A DNA stretch of 64,000 bases from UBA5536 sp964592595 (GTDB lineage: Bacteria; Bacteroidota; Bacteroidia; Bacteroidales; F082): NCBI GenBank assembly GCA_964592595.1, contig CAZQFH010000001.1:1-64000 (forward strand), given 5' to 3'. The translations under genes and the position numbers were made by a program. The notes under the pieces were generated by a model. It saw only the letters and a program-made list of their open reading frames with translations, did no database searches and had not been told where the DNA came from. Below, one piece after another: positions 43,401 through 52,859 of this stretch (position 1 is the stretch's first letter; each line of letters opens with the position of its first letter).

Positions 43401-44025
43401 TTTGCTGGGTTTGAGTGAATTGCTCAACGATAATCTCGAAATACTCTCTGACAAAGAAATCCGGCAATCAGCAAAGATGATTAACCAGGCAGCCGATAAT
43501 GCTTATGATTTGCTCGAGAATTTACTTGAATGGTCGCGCGCACAACGCGGAATACTGGCTTTCGACCCTCAAAATCTGGTGCTTTTCAAAGAAGTAGAAA
43601 ATCAAATAAAACTCTCGGCTAATCATGCCAGCCAAAAGCAAATAGCATTAATAAATGATATTGATCCACTGTCAATTATTTTAGCTGACCAGCATATGCT
43701 CAGCAGCATGCTTCGGAACCTGATTTCGAATGGCATAAAGTTTTCAAACCCCGGAAATAAAATTTGGATTTACAACCTTAAGTCAACAGCTGATTCGTTG
43801 CAGCTCATTGTTGAAGATCAAGGAGTAGGAATGGACAATAGTAAGCTGAAGCAACTTTTTAGCATCGCTAGCAAAGGAGAGAAGGGCACTGGAAACGAGC
43901 CGGGATCAGGTTTGGGCTTAATCCTTGTAAAAGATTTTGTGGAGAAGCATGGAGGTGAAATCACCGTTGAAAGCGAGCCGGGCAAAGGCAGTAAATTCAT
44001 ACTTGATTTTCCAATATCACAGTGA
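40480..44025 (+). CDS. Membrane histidine kinase: multi-span N-terminus, Cys-rich PAS, five more PAS, HisKA, HATPase
   Basis: This protein has 1181 residues from ATG 40480; an upstream in-frame reading overlaps the previous gene and is rejected. Residues 20-170 hold five or six hydrophobic helices. The first PAS (about 185-305) carries two CxxC pairs, FCFTC and ICEDC, nine residues apart. Five more PAS units follow, beginning near residues 310, 440, 565, 690 and 810. The phospho-acceptor helix has FFSIIAHDLRSPFSGLLG; the HATPase has DQGVGMDNSKLKQLF and GSGLGLILVKDFVEKHGG. There is no receiver. It shares its H-box and HATPase style with the kinases at 34.9, 47.1 and 52.9 kb. The cysteines could bind metal or act as a redox switch. 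Confidence 0.89.
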   Translation: MHLTEPNKANSAAGFSFANRVNFLSVLMIVTSSLMIVLNLYNATYQNAIGAGLYFLLVIILLLDYHFKANFVRWAWLFLLLTAITSLYLFYQRGTAGMGVFWSLIVPLLVFTVTTPKKGLQAMLVFVLAMFLLFFVKRHFAAGEQLPFSGFITLMSILITMVGFLYVLNKSRLSAEQMAWSKHKKLNELLNHLSQGLAMIDLDMRVTEVNDKLMEWFPNIKISDKPFCFTCLDLEAHAEICEDCQMKKALETGKTQERIKLKKTVTGIRLFKITATPVKNQSGDTIAFIESLEDITELRKMETLARENESRFRTLFEQLPGIAVQGYNREGRVLYWNKASEKMYGYTDAEAIGKRIDELIVPPDQVDYVYRSISEWFENATPENALELELKHKDGHKINTLTNNILLPNSRGELELFSMDIDLTERLKVEEALRLSDQIVNRALDMLCVAGFDGYFKTLNPAWSKVLGWSTEELLARPWNDFVHPDDLEATNAVKATLVNGEMAYQFINRYICKDGSIKWLSWNSFPIAEQGIMIGVARDITKLKEIEDQLRESEARLAGFVDDLPGFVYRCKNDENWTMEFMSSGCKAITGYEADDFIANNKLTYNDLICPEWQEEVRAKWEVAIQNKQFCELEYKICHANGSPRWFWERGHAMYNEQGAVEYLDGFIMDITERRNAEAALHESQQKLKAIFDGANIGISITDINGKFVMANDWWLNFLGYSQDEMLPLTNLEITFTDDRAESIAMKQKILHGEIDHYRLQKRYVTKDKSIVWGDLSVSTIQDEQGKPYLFAGMVIDITAQIRNQEALKKSEARYRLITENSTDVIWVMDIESRKFGYISPSIEQLRGYTVSEAMKQDLNESVAPESIPLVEEQLANGLKRFLQGESRPLEPFLTEIMQPCKDGRLIWVEVSTTFRRNQDGRLEVVGISRNIEERKRMEIELLNAKEKLELSNITKDKFFSIIAHDLRSPFSGLLGLSELLNDNLEILSDKEIRQSAKMINQAADNAYDLLENLLEWSRAQRGILAFDPQNLVLFKEVENQIKLSANHASQKQIALINDIDPLSIILADQHMLSSMLRNLISNGIKFSNPGNKIWIYNLKSTADSLQLIVEDQGVGMDNSKLKQLFSIASKGEKGTGNEPGSGLGLILVKDFVEKHGGEITVESEPGKGSKFILDFPISQ

Positions 44026-44136
44026 TGAATTGATGGTAATAACAAAAACTTATAGATAGAATCAAATGTTAACGCTTTGAAAAATAATGGATAATTTATA
44101 TTTTTGACATACTAATATTTACTTAAGAAAGCGACT

Positions 44137-47043
44137 ATGGCCAACAAACCAAAACCCACCATTGAACCTCACAACAGGGCAGAATACATTGCAGGAATAG
44201 GTGCATCGGCAGGAGGCCTCGAAGCCTTGCAAGAGTTTTTTAAGGCCGTTCCTCTAACCACCGGAATAGCATTTGTGGTGATACAGCATCTCTCGCCCGA
44301 CTATAAAAGCCTCATGGATGAATTGCTGGCACGTCAAACCAAATTGCGGATATTCAAAGCCAAAGATGGCATGACGGTGGAGGCGGATACCATTTACCTG
44401 ATTCCGCCACGTAAAAACTTATCTGTTTTTCATGGCAAACTGGTGCTGGAAGATCAGGGAAACAGGGCTGGATTGATACTTCCTATTGATATTTTTTTCA
44501 GGTCGCTGGCATTGGATGCGGGAAAAAATGCCATTGGAATAATCCTCTCAGGCACGGGCAGCGATGGCACGCTTGGTTCGCGGGCTATCAAAGAAGCTGG
44601 TGGCATGGTGATGGCACAGGATGAAGCTACTGCGAAATTTGATGGCATGCCACACAGCACCATTGCTACGGGTTTGGTTGATTATATTTTGCCTCCTGCT
44701 AAAATGCCTGTTGAACTGATGAATTATATCAAGCATCCTTTCATCGGTAAAACCAAAAATATAGAAGATGTGATCGGCAGCGAGGCAGACAGCCTTACCA
44801 AAGTGATGCTGATCTTGCGCGACCATTGCGGAACAGATTTTAGTTATTACAAAGAAAATACCATCATTCGCAGGCTCGAACGCAGGCTGAGCATCAATCG
44901 CTTAGAGCGGATTGAAGACTATATTCGGTTTCTGTCAGAAAGTGATAAAGAAAAAGATACGCTCTACAGGGAATTGCTTATTGGGGTTACCCGCTTTTTT
45001 CGCGATGAAGAGGCTTTTGATATATTGTCAGAAAATGTTTTACCAAAGCTGCTTGAAGAAAATCCCCGTCAATTGCGCATCTGGTCGGTGGCTTGCTCCA
45101 CAGGCGAAGAAGTATATTCGTTGGCTATGCTGCTTCAAGCCTTTGTTGAGGACCATCAACTGCAAACGGAAGTCAAGATTTTTGCCACAGACATCGACAA
45201 GCGGTCACTCGAGCTGGCGGGTCAGGGCGTTTATCCCGAAAGTATTGTCAGTGATGTGCATCCCGATTACCTGAGTCGCTATTTTGTGCGCAAGGAGAAT
45301 GGGTATCAGGTTGGCGAGCGGCTGCGAAAAATGGCCATATTCGCTACACATAATGTGCTCAAGGATCCTCCCTTTTCGAAACTGGACATGATTGTGTGTC
45401 GCAACTTATTTATTTACCTCAAACCTGAAAGCCAAACAAGGGTGCTGGGCGTTTTTCATATGGCACTCAAAGCCGGTGGGTTTTTGTTTATGGGAAGCAG
45501 CGAAACGCTGGGTAACTTGTCAGATGCCTTTGGCGTAATTAGTTCTAAACACAAAATATATCAACGTAAAAAGGGTTCTGCCTTTAAAATTGACGGACAG
45601 CTTCCATTGCCTTATTCTTTTGCTGCTCGTTTTGCGACAGAAAAAAATGAATTGGCCTACAGTAAAACTGCTAAACGCGCTCATGTGGCTGATCGTATTG
45701 TTGATCAATTGCTGCCACCCTCGGTGCTGGTTGATGAAAACCTGAATATTGTTCATATCATCAACGACATCAACCCATTCTTGTCTGTGAGGTCGGGGCG
45801 GTTCACACAAAGCATGTCCAATATGGTCACAGCCGATTTATTGGCCATTATCAACAATATCATCCGCAGGCTGCTGAAAAAGCAAACCCATATCATTTTC
45901 GAAAACATCAAGCTCGAGAAGTCAGGACATACACTGTTGATAGATATTGAAGGCCGTCGATTACTCGAAGAGGATAGTCAGATTCTATTTTTACTTTCCT
46001 TCAGAAAATCCGCAGAAAAGGAAGATACAAAAAGTGACAAGGATGTAATCAGGATCGAATCGCAATACCAAAGCCAGCTGAGCGAGTTGCAGAATGAGTT
46101 GCAGTTTACGAAAGAAAACTTGCAAGCTACTGTTGAAGAGCTCGAAACCTCCAACGAGGAGTTGCAGGCCTCCAATGAAGAACTGATTGCCTCGAACGAA
46201 GAATTACAAAGTACCAACGAAGAGCTGCAAAGTGTAAATGAAGAGCTTTACACCGTGAATTCGGAATATCAAAATAAGATCGAAGAGCTCACACAGCTTC
46301 ATAATGACTTGAATAATTTATTAAACAACACCGAAGTGGCAGCGCTTTATCTGGATCGTAAGCTTTGCATCCGTAAGTTTACCCCCAGTTATGCCAAAAT
46401 TGGTAATTTGCTGGATATGGATATCGGCAGGCCCATATTTCACCTTACAACAGCTTTGGTTTATCCGCAGTTTTTGGATGACATCAATACGGTTCAGGAA
46501 AAGCTACAAGCCATCCAAAAGGAAATTGCGACAGCCAGCGGTGAATTATTTTTGCTCAGAATAGCTCCATATCGTACAGATTATCAGGCTGTTGATGGTA
46601 TTTTAATTACCTTGGTCAATATTCAACCCATCAAAGAGGAAAGAGAAAAATTGATCGAAGCGGGTCAGCGATTGAAAACAGCCCTGGAAATTGGCAATAT
46701 GGCCTGGTGGGAATGGGATGTTGTTACTGGGCAGGTGAATATGCACGAAAACAAGGCTACCATGCTGGGCTACAGCATGGATGAGTTTCCTGCTGATGTG
46801 TATGAAATTTGCAAATTGATTCACCCCGAAGATTATGATCTCGCCATGGATGCCATGCGGCGACATCTCGAAGGTAAAACAGCTGTGTATGACGTGAGCT
46901 ACCGCATTAAAACCAAAAATGGCGATTACAAATGGTATCACGATAAAGGTGGTATTGTGAATCGGGATAAAACGGGGAAACCTATCAAAGTGATTGGGAT
47001 TGTAATGGACGTAACAGAACTTAAAAAACAAGAAAACAGCTAA
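44137..47043 (+). CDS. CheB-CheR fusion with coiled coil and PAS domains
   Basis: This is a 968-residue cytoplasmic fusion. Residues about 15-200 are a CheB methylesterase domain: Ser in GIGASAGGLEAL, His in VVIQHLSPDYKS, Asp in LSGTGSDGTLGS. The receiver of classical CheB is missing. Residues about 215-480 are a CheR methyltransferase with LLIGVTRFFRDEEAFD and the SAM-site stretch IWSVACSTGEEVYSLAMLL. A coiled coil of heptads (SNEELQ-type repeats, about 640-720) leads to a PAS-like domain and a final PAS/PAC (MAWWEWDVVTGQVNM). There is no kinase domain. Such fusions are widespread in multi-sensor clusters outside classical chemotaxis. No chemoreceptor, CheA or CheW gene is in the window. A PAS kinase gene follows after 24 bp. 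Confidence 0.9.
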   Translation: MANKPKPTIEPHNRAEYIAGIGASAGGLEALQEFFKAVPLTTGIAFVVIQHLSPDYKSLMDELLARQTKLRIFKAKDGMTVEADTIYLIPPRKNLSVFHGKLVLEDQGNRAGLILPIDIFFRSLALDAGKNAIGIILSGTGSDGTLGSRAIKEAGGMVMAQDEATAKFDGMPHSTIATGLVDYILPPAKMPVELMNYIKHPFIGKTKNIEDVIGSEADSLTKVMLILRDHCGTDFSYYKENTIIRRLERRLSINRLERIEDYIRFLSESDKEKDTLYRELLIGVTRFFRDEEAFDILSENVLPKLLEENPRQLRIWSVACSTGEEVYSLAMLLQAFVEDHQLQTEVKIFATDIDKRSLELAGQGVYPESIVSDVHPDYLSRYFVRKENGYQVGERLRKMAIFATHNVLKDPPFSKLDMIVCRNLFIYLKPESQTRVLGVFHMALKAGGFLFMGSSETLGNLSDAFGVISSKHKIYQRKKGSAFKIDGQLPLPYSFAARFATEKNELAYSKTAKRAHVADRIVDQLLPPSVLVDENLNIVHIINDINPFLSVRSGRFTQSMSNMVTADLLAIINNIIRRLLKKQTHIIFENIKLEKSGHTLLIDIEGRRLLEEDSQILFLLSFRKSAEKEDTKSDKDVIRIESQYQSQLSELQNELQFTKENLQATVEELETSNEELQASNEELIASNEELQSTNEELQSVNEELYTVNSEYQNKIEELTQLHNDLNNLLNNTEVAALYLDRKLCIRKFTPSYAKIGNLLDMDIGRPIFHLTTALVYPQFLDDINTVQEKLQAIQKEIATASGELFLLRIAPYRTDYQAVDGILITLVNIQPIKEEREKLIEAGQRLKTALEIGNMAWWEWDVVTGQVNMHENKATMLGYSMDEFPADVYEICKLIHPEDYDLAMDAMRRHLEGKTAVYDVSYRIKTKNGDYKWYHDKGGIVNRDKTGKPIKVIGIVMDVTELKKQENS

Positions 47044-47067
47044 ACAACATATACTATAATCAGGGTC

Positions 47068-49077
47068 ATGAAGGAAAATGAAATCAGAGCACGCATCAAA
47101 GACGTGCTGGCCAAAAAAGAGCTTCTTTTTGAAAAAGATTACACGGATAATCTGGAAGGTATAATTGAAGAGCTGCGAACCTATCAGGTAGAGCTCGAAT
47201 TTCAAAATGACGAACTCAGAAGGGTACAGCAGGAGCTTGAGAAAACTGAAAATAAGTACCGCTTGTTGTTTGAGCAAGTGCCTGTTGGTTATGTCGTTAT
47301 CAATGAGTTATTTGAAGTTCAGCTTTGTAATCGGGAGGCCGGACGCCTGATGGCCTGCAACGAAATAAAATCTGGACGAAACAAGGATTTCAGGCAGGTG
47401 ATAGCCGCTGAATCACAGGATGATTTTTACCGTTTTGTGCAGGCCTTGAAAAAGGGTGTTTCTCCCGAGCAGTTTGAGTGCGTAATAATCAACCAGCTGA
47501 ATCAACGGCCTGTTCCGATAATGATACAGGCCGTTCAAAATAATGTTGAAAACAGCGAGTGGTTGTTGGCGATTATGGATCAAAGTGCGCAGAAAAGGGC
47601 AGAGGCAGCGCTCGCACAAAAAGAACTTACCCTGCAAACTATCAATCAAAACATGGCCGATATGCTTGTGTTGAGTAATGCGGATGGTGAGATTGAATTT
47701 GCCTCGCCGGCTTCTGCTATGCTTGGATATACGCCAGATGACATGGTGGGTAAGTCTTTGTTCGATTTTGTTTATGCAGACGATCTTGCTTTGATAATCG
47801 AAAAATTTAATGCTGCTGTTCACTCTGGCAAGCCTGATCAGGTCGAATTCAGATCGTTCAGAAAAGATGGCAGTATTTTTTGGGTAAGTGTGAGTGGGAA
47901 TTTTGTCAATGTTTCAGACAATCCAACAGGCAAAGCTGTTTTTGTGGTGCGCGACATCGACAATCAAAAAATGATGGAGCAAGCCCTAAAGGAAAGTGAA
48001 CAGCAGTTTAGGAGCTTGTTCGAAAATAACCATGCAGTGATGTTGCTGATCGACCCGGATAAGCTGGATATCCTGGATGCCAATCCGGCAGCGGTGGCGT
48101 TTTATGGCTATTCGTACAAGCAGTTGTTGGAGATGAAAATTTCGGATTTGAATACGCTTTCTTTCCAGCAGCTTAGGCAAGAAGCAGCAAAAGCCAAAGA
48201 GGCGCGTAAAATCCGGTTTGATTTTAAACACCGGCTGGCAAATGGCACAATACGTGATGTGGAAGTCTTCTCAGGCTTTGTAACCAATGATTCCAGAAGC
48301 TTTTTGTATTCTATCATACATGATGTAACAGATAAAAAACAAGCGGAAACCAAACTCCTCCAAAATGCTAAGGAGTTACATGAATTAAATCTTACTAAAG
48401 ACAAGCTTTTTTCGGTAATTGCACACGATCTGCGAAATCCTGTTGGTTTGATGCTTAGCCTGATTGATATGTATGTGGAAGAACGGGACGGGTACAATGA
48501 AACTGAAAAAACAAAAATTATTCTTGCGATGCAGAAAACTGCTGCAAATACCTTCGAATTGCTCGAAAACCTGCTCGATTGGTCACGACTACAGCGAGAG
48601 AAAATCAAACCTGTACTTCGAATGGTCAATATCAATGATCAACTTGAAATAGGCTTATCCAGATTTGAGTCAGCGGCAGAAAAAAAGCAAATCAGTATTT
48701 TTAGTAAGGTCCATCAAAATATTGAAGCAAATATTGATCAGAATATTTTTGATACTGTTTTCCGCAATCTCATGTCAAACGCCATCAAGTTTTCGAACCG
48801 CGGAGGAAAGGTTGAAGTTGATGTTTCATTTAACCCAAAAAACGAATTGATTTTGAGGGTAAAGGATAATGGTATTGGGATGAACGAGCAAACAATAAAT
48901 CAACTTTTTAGTCTCGAAAAAGAACCTGGCAGGCCGGGAACAGCAGGCGAAAAGAGTACAGGATTAGGTCTCGTGATTTGTAAGGATTTTGTGGATTTGA
49001 TAGGTGGAAATATTTCCATTGAGAGCACAGCCGGAAAAGGGACAAGCTTTTACGTTACTTTTCCACAACACCTGTAA
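47068..49077 (+). CDS. Histidine kinase: coiled coil, three PAS, HisKA, HATPase (no receiver)
   Basis: This is a 669-residue soluble kinase. The first 70 residues are strongly helical (YQVELEFQNDELRRVQQELE), typical of kinases partnered with CheB-CheR fusions. Three PAS units begin near residues 70 (FEQVPVGYVVINELFEVQL), 195 (NMADMLVLSNADGEIEFAS) and 320 (NNHAVMLLIDPDKLDILDA). The H-box is KDKLFSVIAHDLRNPVGLML (about 445-464); the HATPase has DNGIGMNEQTINQLF and STGLGLVICKDFVDLIGG. It has no membrane helix and no receiver. It lies 24 bp behind the CheB-CheR gene and 40 bp before the next hybrid kinase. Confidence 0.9.
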   Translation: MKENEIRARIKDVLAKKELLFEKDYTDNLEGIIEELRTYQVELEFQNDELRRVQQELEKTENKYRLLFEQVPVGYVVINELFEVQLCNREAGRLMACNEIKSGRNKDFRQVIAAESQDDFYRFVQALKKGVSPEQFECVIINQLNQRPVPIMIQAVQNNVENSEWLLAIMDQSAQKRAEAALAQKELTLQTINQNMADMLVLSNADGEIEFASPASAMLGYTPDDMVGKSLFDFVYADDLALIIEKFNAAVHSGKPDQVEFRSFRKDGSIFWVSVSGNFVNVSDNPTGKAVFVVRDIDNQKMMEQALKESEQQFRSLFENNHAVMLLIDPDKLDILDANPAAVAFYGYSYKQLLEMKISDLNTLSFQQLRQEAAKAKEARKIRFDFKHRLANGTIRDVEVFSGFVTNDSRSFLYSIIHDVTDKKQAETKLLQNAKELHELNLTKDKLFSVIAHDLRNPVGLMLSLIDMYVEERDGYNETEKTKIILAMQKTAANTFELLENLLDWSRLQREKIKPVLRMVNINDQLEIGLSRFESAAEKKQISIFSKVHQNIEANIDQNIFDTVFRNLMSNAIKFSNRGGKVEVDVSFNPKNELILRVKDNGIGMNEQTINQLFSLEKEPGRPGTAGEKSTGLGLVICKDFVDLIGGNISIESTAGKGTSFYVTFPQHL

Positions 49078-49117
49078 ATGGGGTTGTTTAGTATTAATTA
49101 TCAGATAATAAAGCGCT

Positions 49118-52100
49118 ATGAGTAAGACGAATCAGGATGTTTCAACAGTAAATGATAGTGAGCAGTCTTTGAAGCATATTTTGAGTATTCTACAGTTTGA
49201 TCAGCAAAATTTGCAGACTTTCCTCGACAATGCTTTGAACGAAATATTGGTGCTTACCCAAAGCGAATTCGGATATATTTACCATTATGATGAATCGGCA
49301 AAGCAGTTTATCCTTAACTCCTGGTCGAATGAGGTGATGGAAGCCTGTGCTGTAGTTGACCCTCAAACCTGCTATGAATTGGATAAAACCGGAATTTGGG
49401 GAGAAGCAGTGCGGCAGCGAAAAGCAATTATTATCAATGACTTTCAAAAAAGTCATCCGCTAAAAAAGGGCTATCCCGAAGGCCATGTGGTACTTCATCG
49501 TTTTATGACGATACCGGTTTTTGATCAGGAGAAAATTGTGGCTGTTGTAGGAGTTGCCAATCGAAAAGCTCCATATACCGAAGCAGATATTATTCAGTTG
49601 AATCTGATTATGGATGCCATCTGGAAGGTGGTTAAACTGAACGAATCGCTGCAACGGGAAAATCACCTCAAGCAAGTGCTGCTTGGCATTCGCAATGTGA
49701 ACCAGATGATCACAAAAGTTAATGATGCGGCAATTCTGATCCGCGAGAGCTGTAAAAATGTTACAGACACATTCGGATATTTTAGTGCCTGGATTGTGTT
49801 GATGGATAAACAAAAAGAGCTGATTGATTTTGCCAGTGCAGGTATTGATCAAACCTGCGCTGACATAACGGTAATGCTAAAAAAGGGAAACCATACTAGC
49901 TGCGTAAAGCGCGCCCTTGAAGAGCAAAGTACAGTAACTTTTGATGCCAATGAAATCAGCTGTGCCGAATGCCCAGTGGCAACAGCTGATACAAAAAAAG
50001 CTGCCATGAGCCAGGCACTGCGCTATCAGGGTGAGGTTTACGGTGTGATAACAGTTTGGGTTCCGGCGCGTTATATTCACCTTGAAGAGGAAAAAGAACT
50101 TTTTAAAGAGCTGGCCGGCGATATCGCGTTTGCCTTGTATAAAATAGAGCTGGAAAAAGATCGTTTCCGGCTTGAAAATGATTTGCATGAGCGCAACAAA
50201 GAGTTGAATTGTTTATTGTTAATCAGGCAGGAGATACAAATTGATCAACCTCAGGAAATCTTTATCAATCAGTTGATTAATCATATTAAGAAAGGTTTTC
50301 AGTATCCGGATAAGCTCGATGTAGCAGTAATATTGGATCAAAGAAAATATGGCTTTTTAAATGATTCTTCTCTTCAAAATGGTTTAACGACTGCAATCAA
50401 GCTTGGTGATTTAAACGAAGAAATCGGTAAAATTGTGGTGGCTTATCGCGATAAATCAGCATTTCTTTTGCCCGAAGAACAAAAACTTCTGAACAATATT
50501 GCTTTAATGTTTTCGCAATGGTACGAGCGCAAGCAGGCTTTGAAACAATTGCGCCTGAGCGAAGAAAACCTGGCCATGACCCTGCAATCCATTGGTGATG
50601 GGGTTCTGGCAACAGACTTGAATGGCAACGTCACCCGGATGAATCAAATTGCATCACAACTTACTGGCTACCAGCAGGAAGAGGTAAAGGGAAAACATAT
50701 TCAGGATATCTTTAAGATTGTAAATGCTGATACACGTGAAGTTGTAGTTAATCCTGTTAAAAAAGTGATTGAAACCGGCCACATAGTGGGCTTAGCCAAC
50801 CATACTATACTTATTTCGAAGAGTGGTAAAGAATTTCAAATCAGCGATTCGGCTGCTCCCATCAGGGACAGGTATGGGAAAATGCATGGTATGATTTTAG
50901 TGTTTTCTGACGTAAGTGAACAATATCAGCGGATTAAAGCAGTTACTGAAAGTGAAGCACGATTCAAAACTTTTTTTCAGACAGTGCCCGGTGCAGTGAG
51001 TATCTCAGAAATTGAAACAGGAAAATACGTAGATGTAAATCCTGCTTTCGAAAGGCTCTCGGGTTATGCTAAGGAGGACCTTATTGGCAAAACAAGTCTG
51101 GAAATCAATATTTGGGCTAATCCCGATGACCGCATACGATTTGTGGAGGCTTTGAGAAAAAACAGCATTGTTTCTAATATGGAAGCAACTTTTGTAACAA
51201 AGTCGGGTAATTATCTTCATGGCTTGATGACGGCTACTTTTGCAGAATTTAATGGCAAGTCGCATATTGTTTTGATTGTTAACGATATAACTGAGTTGCA
51301 CCTTGCACGTCTGGGGATTCATAAATCTAACACCATCCTCACGCAATTGCCAGCTTCAGTGTTGATTACGGATAAAGATTTTCGGATTGAATATTGCAAT
51401 CCTTACACGGTTTCAATCACCGGATACAGCGAGGAAGAAATAATTGATAAATCATTGGGAGCGTTTGTCAACACGCATTTTTTTGAAACCTACAAACATG
51501 AGATATTGAATCAACTTTATGAAGGACGCGTATGGACTGGTGAATATCAGGGATATAAAGCTGATGGAACCAGTTTGTGGATCAGTGCAAGTATTTCGCC
51601 TGTGCATGATTTTAATGGAGAGCTGATAAACTTTACGGTTGTGCAACAAGACACAAGCGAGCAAAGGAAGCTATTGAAAGCGATCACTGAAGCAAAAGAA
51701 AGCGCCGAGTCGGGCGATAAACTGAAAACGGCATTTATGAACAATATCTCCCACGAAATCAGAACGCCACTTAATAGTATTTTGGGTTTTGGTGAATTGT
51801 TGCTCGATGAAACGATTTTTAAATCAGAAGAGCGAAAGCGCTATTTGAATATGGTGCAACAAAGCAGCCAGCGCTTGATGCATACAGTTACCGACTATAT
51901 GGATATCTCTTTGATTTCGAGCGGTAATATGCGGCTGCATTATCATGACTTTGAATTAAACACACTTTTTAACCGGCTTCATGAAAAGTTCTTAGCGCTG
52001 ACATCACAGGGTTTTGTGCAGCTCGAAATGGATATTCCACCCTCACCGATGGAACTGATGGCAGATTCAGAAAGCCTGGATAAAATCATGAGTCATTTAA

Positions 52101-52822
52101 TCGATAATGCCTTGAAATTTACACCCAAAGGAAAGGTTTTATTTGGCTATTGTGCAGTTAAAGAGGGCATTGAATGTTTTGTGGAGGATACCGGAATTGG
52201 CATAGATCGAAAAATGCAAAATCAGGTTTTCGACTATTTTATTCAGGAAAATGTAGCCAATACGCGCGGCCACGAGGGAAGTGGACTGGGATTGTCCATT
52301 GTGAGAGGGTTGGTGGATTTGCATGGCGGAAATATACAAATTGATTCAGAGAAAAAACGGGGAACAAAAATTACAGTATTTTTACCAACTAAAAAAAAGC
52401 CAGTTCATAAACCAGAAAAAAAACAGGGTCAGCAAATGCTTACAGACTACGAGCAAGCTAAGGTTTTGATAGCAGAAGATGAAGATACCAACTTCTTTGT
52501 ATTGGATTTGTTTGTTCGAAAGTCTTTGCAAATGAATACGATACGGGCAGCTAACGGGATTGAGGCTATTGAAGCTTTCAAAAGTAATCCGGATATTGTT
52601 TTGGTGCTGATGGACATTAAAATGCCTGTGCTAAACGGAATAGAAGCCACTAAAAAAATCAAGGCAATTAATCCTGATATGCCGGTTATAGCGATCACAG
52701 CCTATGCCTTATCAGGTGATGAGCACAAACTGAGAATGGCAGGCTGCGATGATTATATTTCCAAACCGGTTCAGAAAAAGGAATTGATCAGAAAGATTGA
52801 AAAAATATTGGCTGATAAGTAG
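49118..52822 (+). CDS. Hybrid histidine kinase: GAF repeats, three PAS, HisKA, HATPase, receiver
   Basis: This is a 1234-residue soluble hybrid kinase. Residues 25-180 are a GAF domain (FGYIYHYDESAKQFILNSWS). Residues 185-350 are a second GAF with cysteines CVKRALEE and ISCAECPVA. Residues 365-480 look like a third, degenerate GAF. Three PAS units begin near 490 (SIGDGVLATDLNGNVTRMN), 620 and 740. The H-box is NNISHEIRTPLNSILGFGE, the HATPase has DTGIGIDRKMQNQVFDYF and GSGLGLSIVRGLVDLHGG, and the receiver (AEDEDTNFFVLDLFVRK, LMDIKMPVLNG) ends the protein. It belongs to the same H-box type as the hybrids at 30.2 and 37.2 kb. GAF domains bind small ligands or cyclic nucleotides; the ligand here is unknown. 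Confidence 0.9.
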   Translation: MSKTNQDVSTVNDSEQSLKHILSILQFDQQNLQTFLDNALNEILVLTQSEFGYIYHYDESAKQFILNSWSNEVMEACAVVDPQTCYELDKTGIWGEAVRQRKAIIINDFQKSHPLKKGYPEGHVVLHRFMTIPVFDQEKIVAVVGVANRKAPYTEADIIQLNLIMDAIWKVVKLNESLQRENHLKQVLLGIRNVNQMITKVNDAAILIRESCKNVTDTFGYFSAWIVLMDKQKELIDFASAGIDQTCADITVMLKKGNHTSCVKRALEEQSTVTFDANEISCAECPVATADTKKAAMSQALRYQGEVYGVITVWVPARYIHLEEEKELFKELAGDIAFALYKIELEKDRFRLENDLHERNKELNCLLLIRQEIQIDQPQEIFINQLINHIKKGFQYPDKLDVAVILDQRKYGFLNDSSLQNGLTTAIKLGDLNEEIGKIVVAYRDKSAFLLPEEQKLLNNIALMFSQWYERKQALKQLRLSEENLAMTLQSIGDGVLATDLNGNVTRMNQIASQLTGYQQEEVKGKHIQDIFKIVNADTREVVVNPVKKVIETGHIVGLANHTILISKSGKEFQISDSAAPIRDRYGKMHGMILVFSDVSEQYQRIKAVTESEARFKTFFQTVPGAVSISEIETGKYVDVNPAFERLSGYAKEDLIGKTSLEINIWANPDDRIRFVEALRKNSIVSNMEATFVTKSGNYLHGLMTATFAEFNGKSHIVLIVNDITELHLARLGIHKSNTILTQLPASVLITDKDFRIEYCNPYTVSITGYSEEEIIDKSLGAFVNTHFFETYKHEILNQLYEGRVWTGEYQGYKADGTSLWISASISPVHDFNGELINFTVVQQDTSEQRKLLKAITEAKESAESGDKLKTAFMNNISHEIRTPLNSILGFGELLLDETIFKSEERKRYLNMVQQSSQRLMHTVTDYMDISLISSGNMRLHYHDFELNTLFNRLHEKFLALTSQGFVQLEMDIPPSPMELMADSESLDKIMSHLIDNALKFTPKGKVLFGYCAVKEGIECFVEDTGIGIDRKMQNQVFDYFIQENVANTRGHEGSGLGLSIVRGLVDLHGGNIQIDSEKKRGTKITVFLPTKKKPVHKPEKKQGQQMLTDYEQAKVLIAEDEDTNFFVLDLFVRKSLQMNTIRAANGIEAIEAFKSNPDIVLVLMDIKMPVLNGIEATKKIKAINPDMPVIAITAYALSGDEHKLRMAGCDDYISKPVQKKELIRKIEKILADK

Positions 52823-52859
52823 TTAATTTGTTTTTTAGCATTAATAAATACATGCTGTA

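Noticed and set aside
46141..46290. Short-period repeat with a 21-nt unit
   Set aside because: It is explained by the coiled-coil heptads of the CheB-CheR fusion (SNEELQ-type units), not by a separate DNA repeat.
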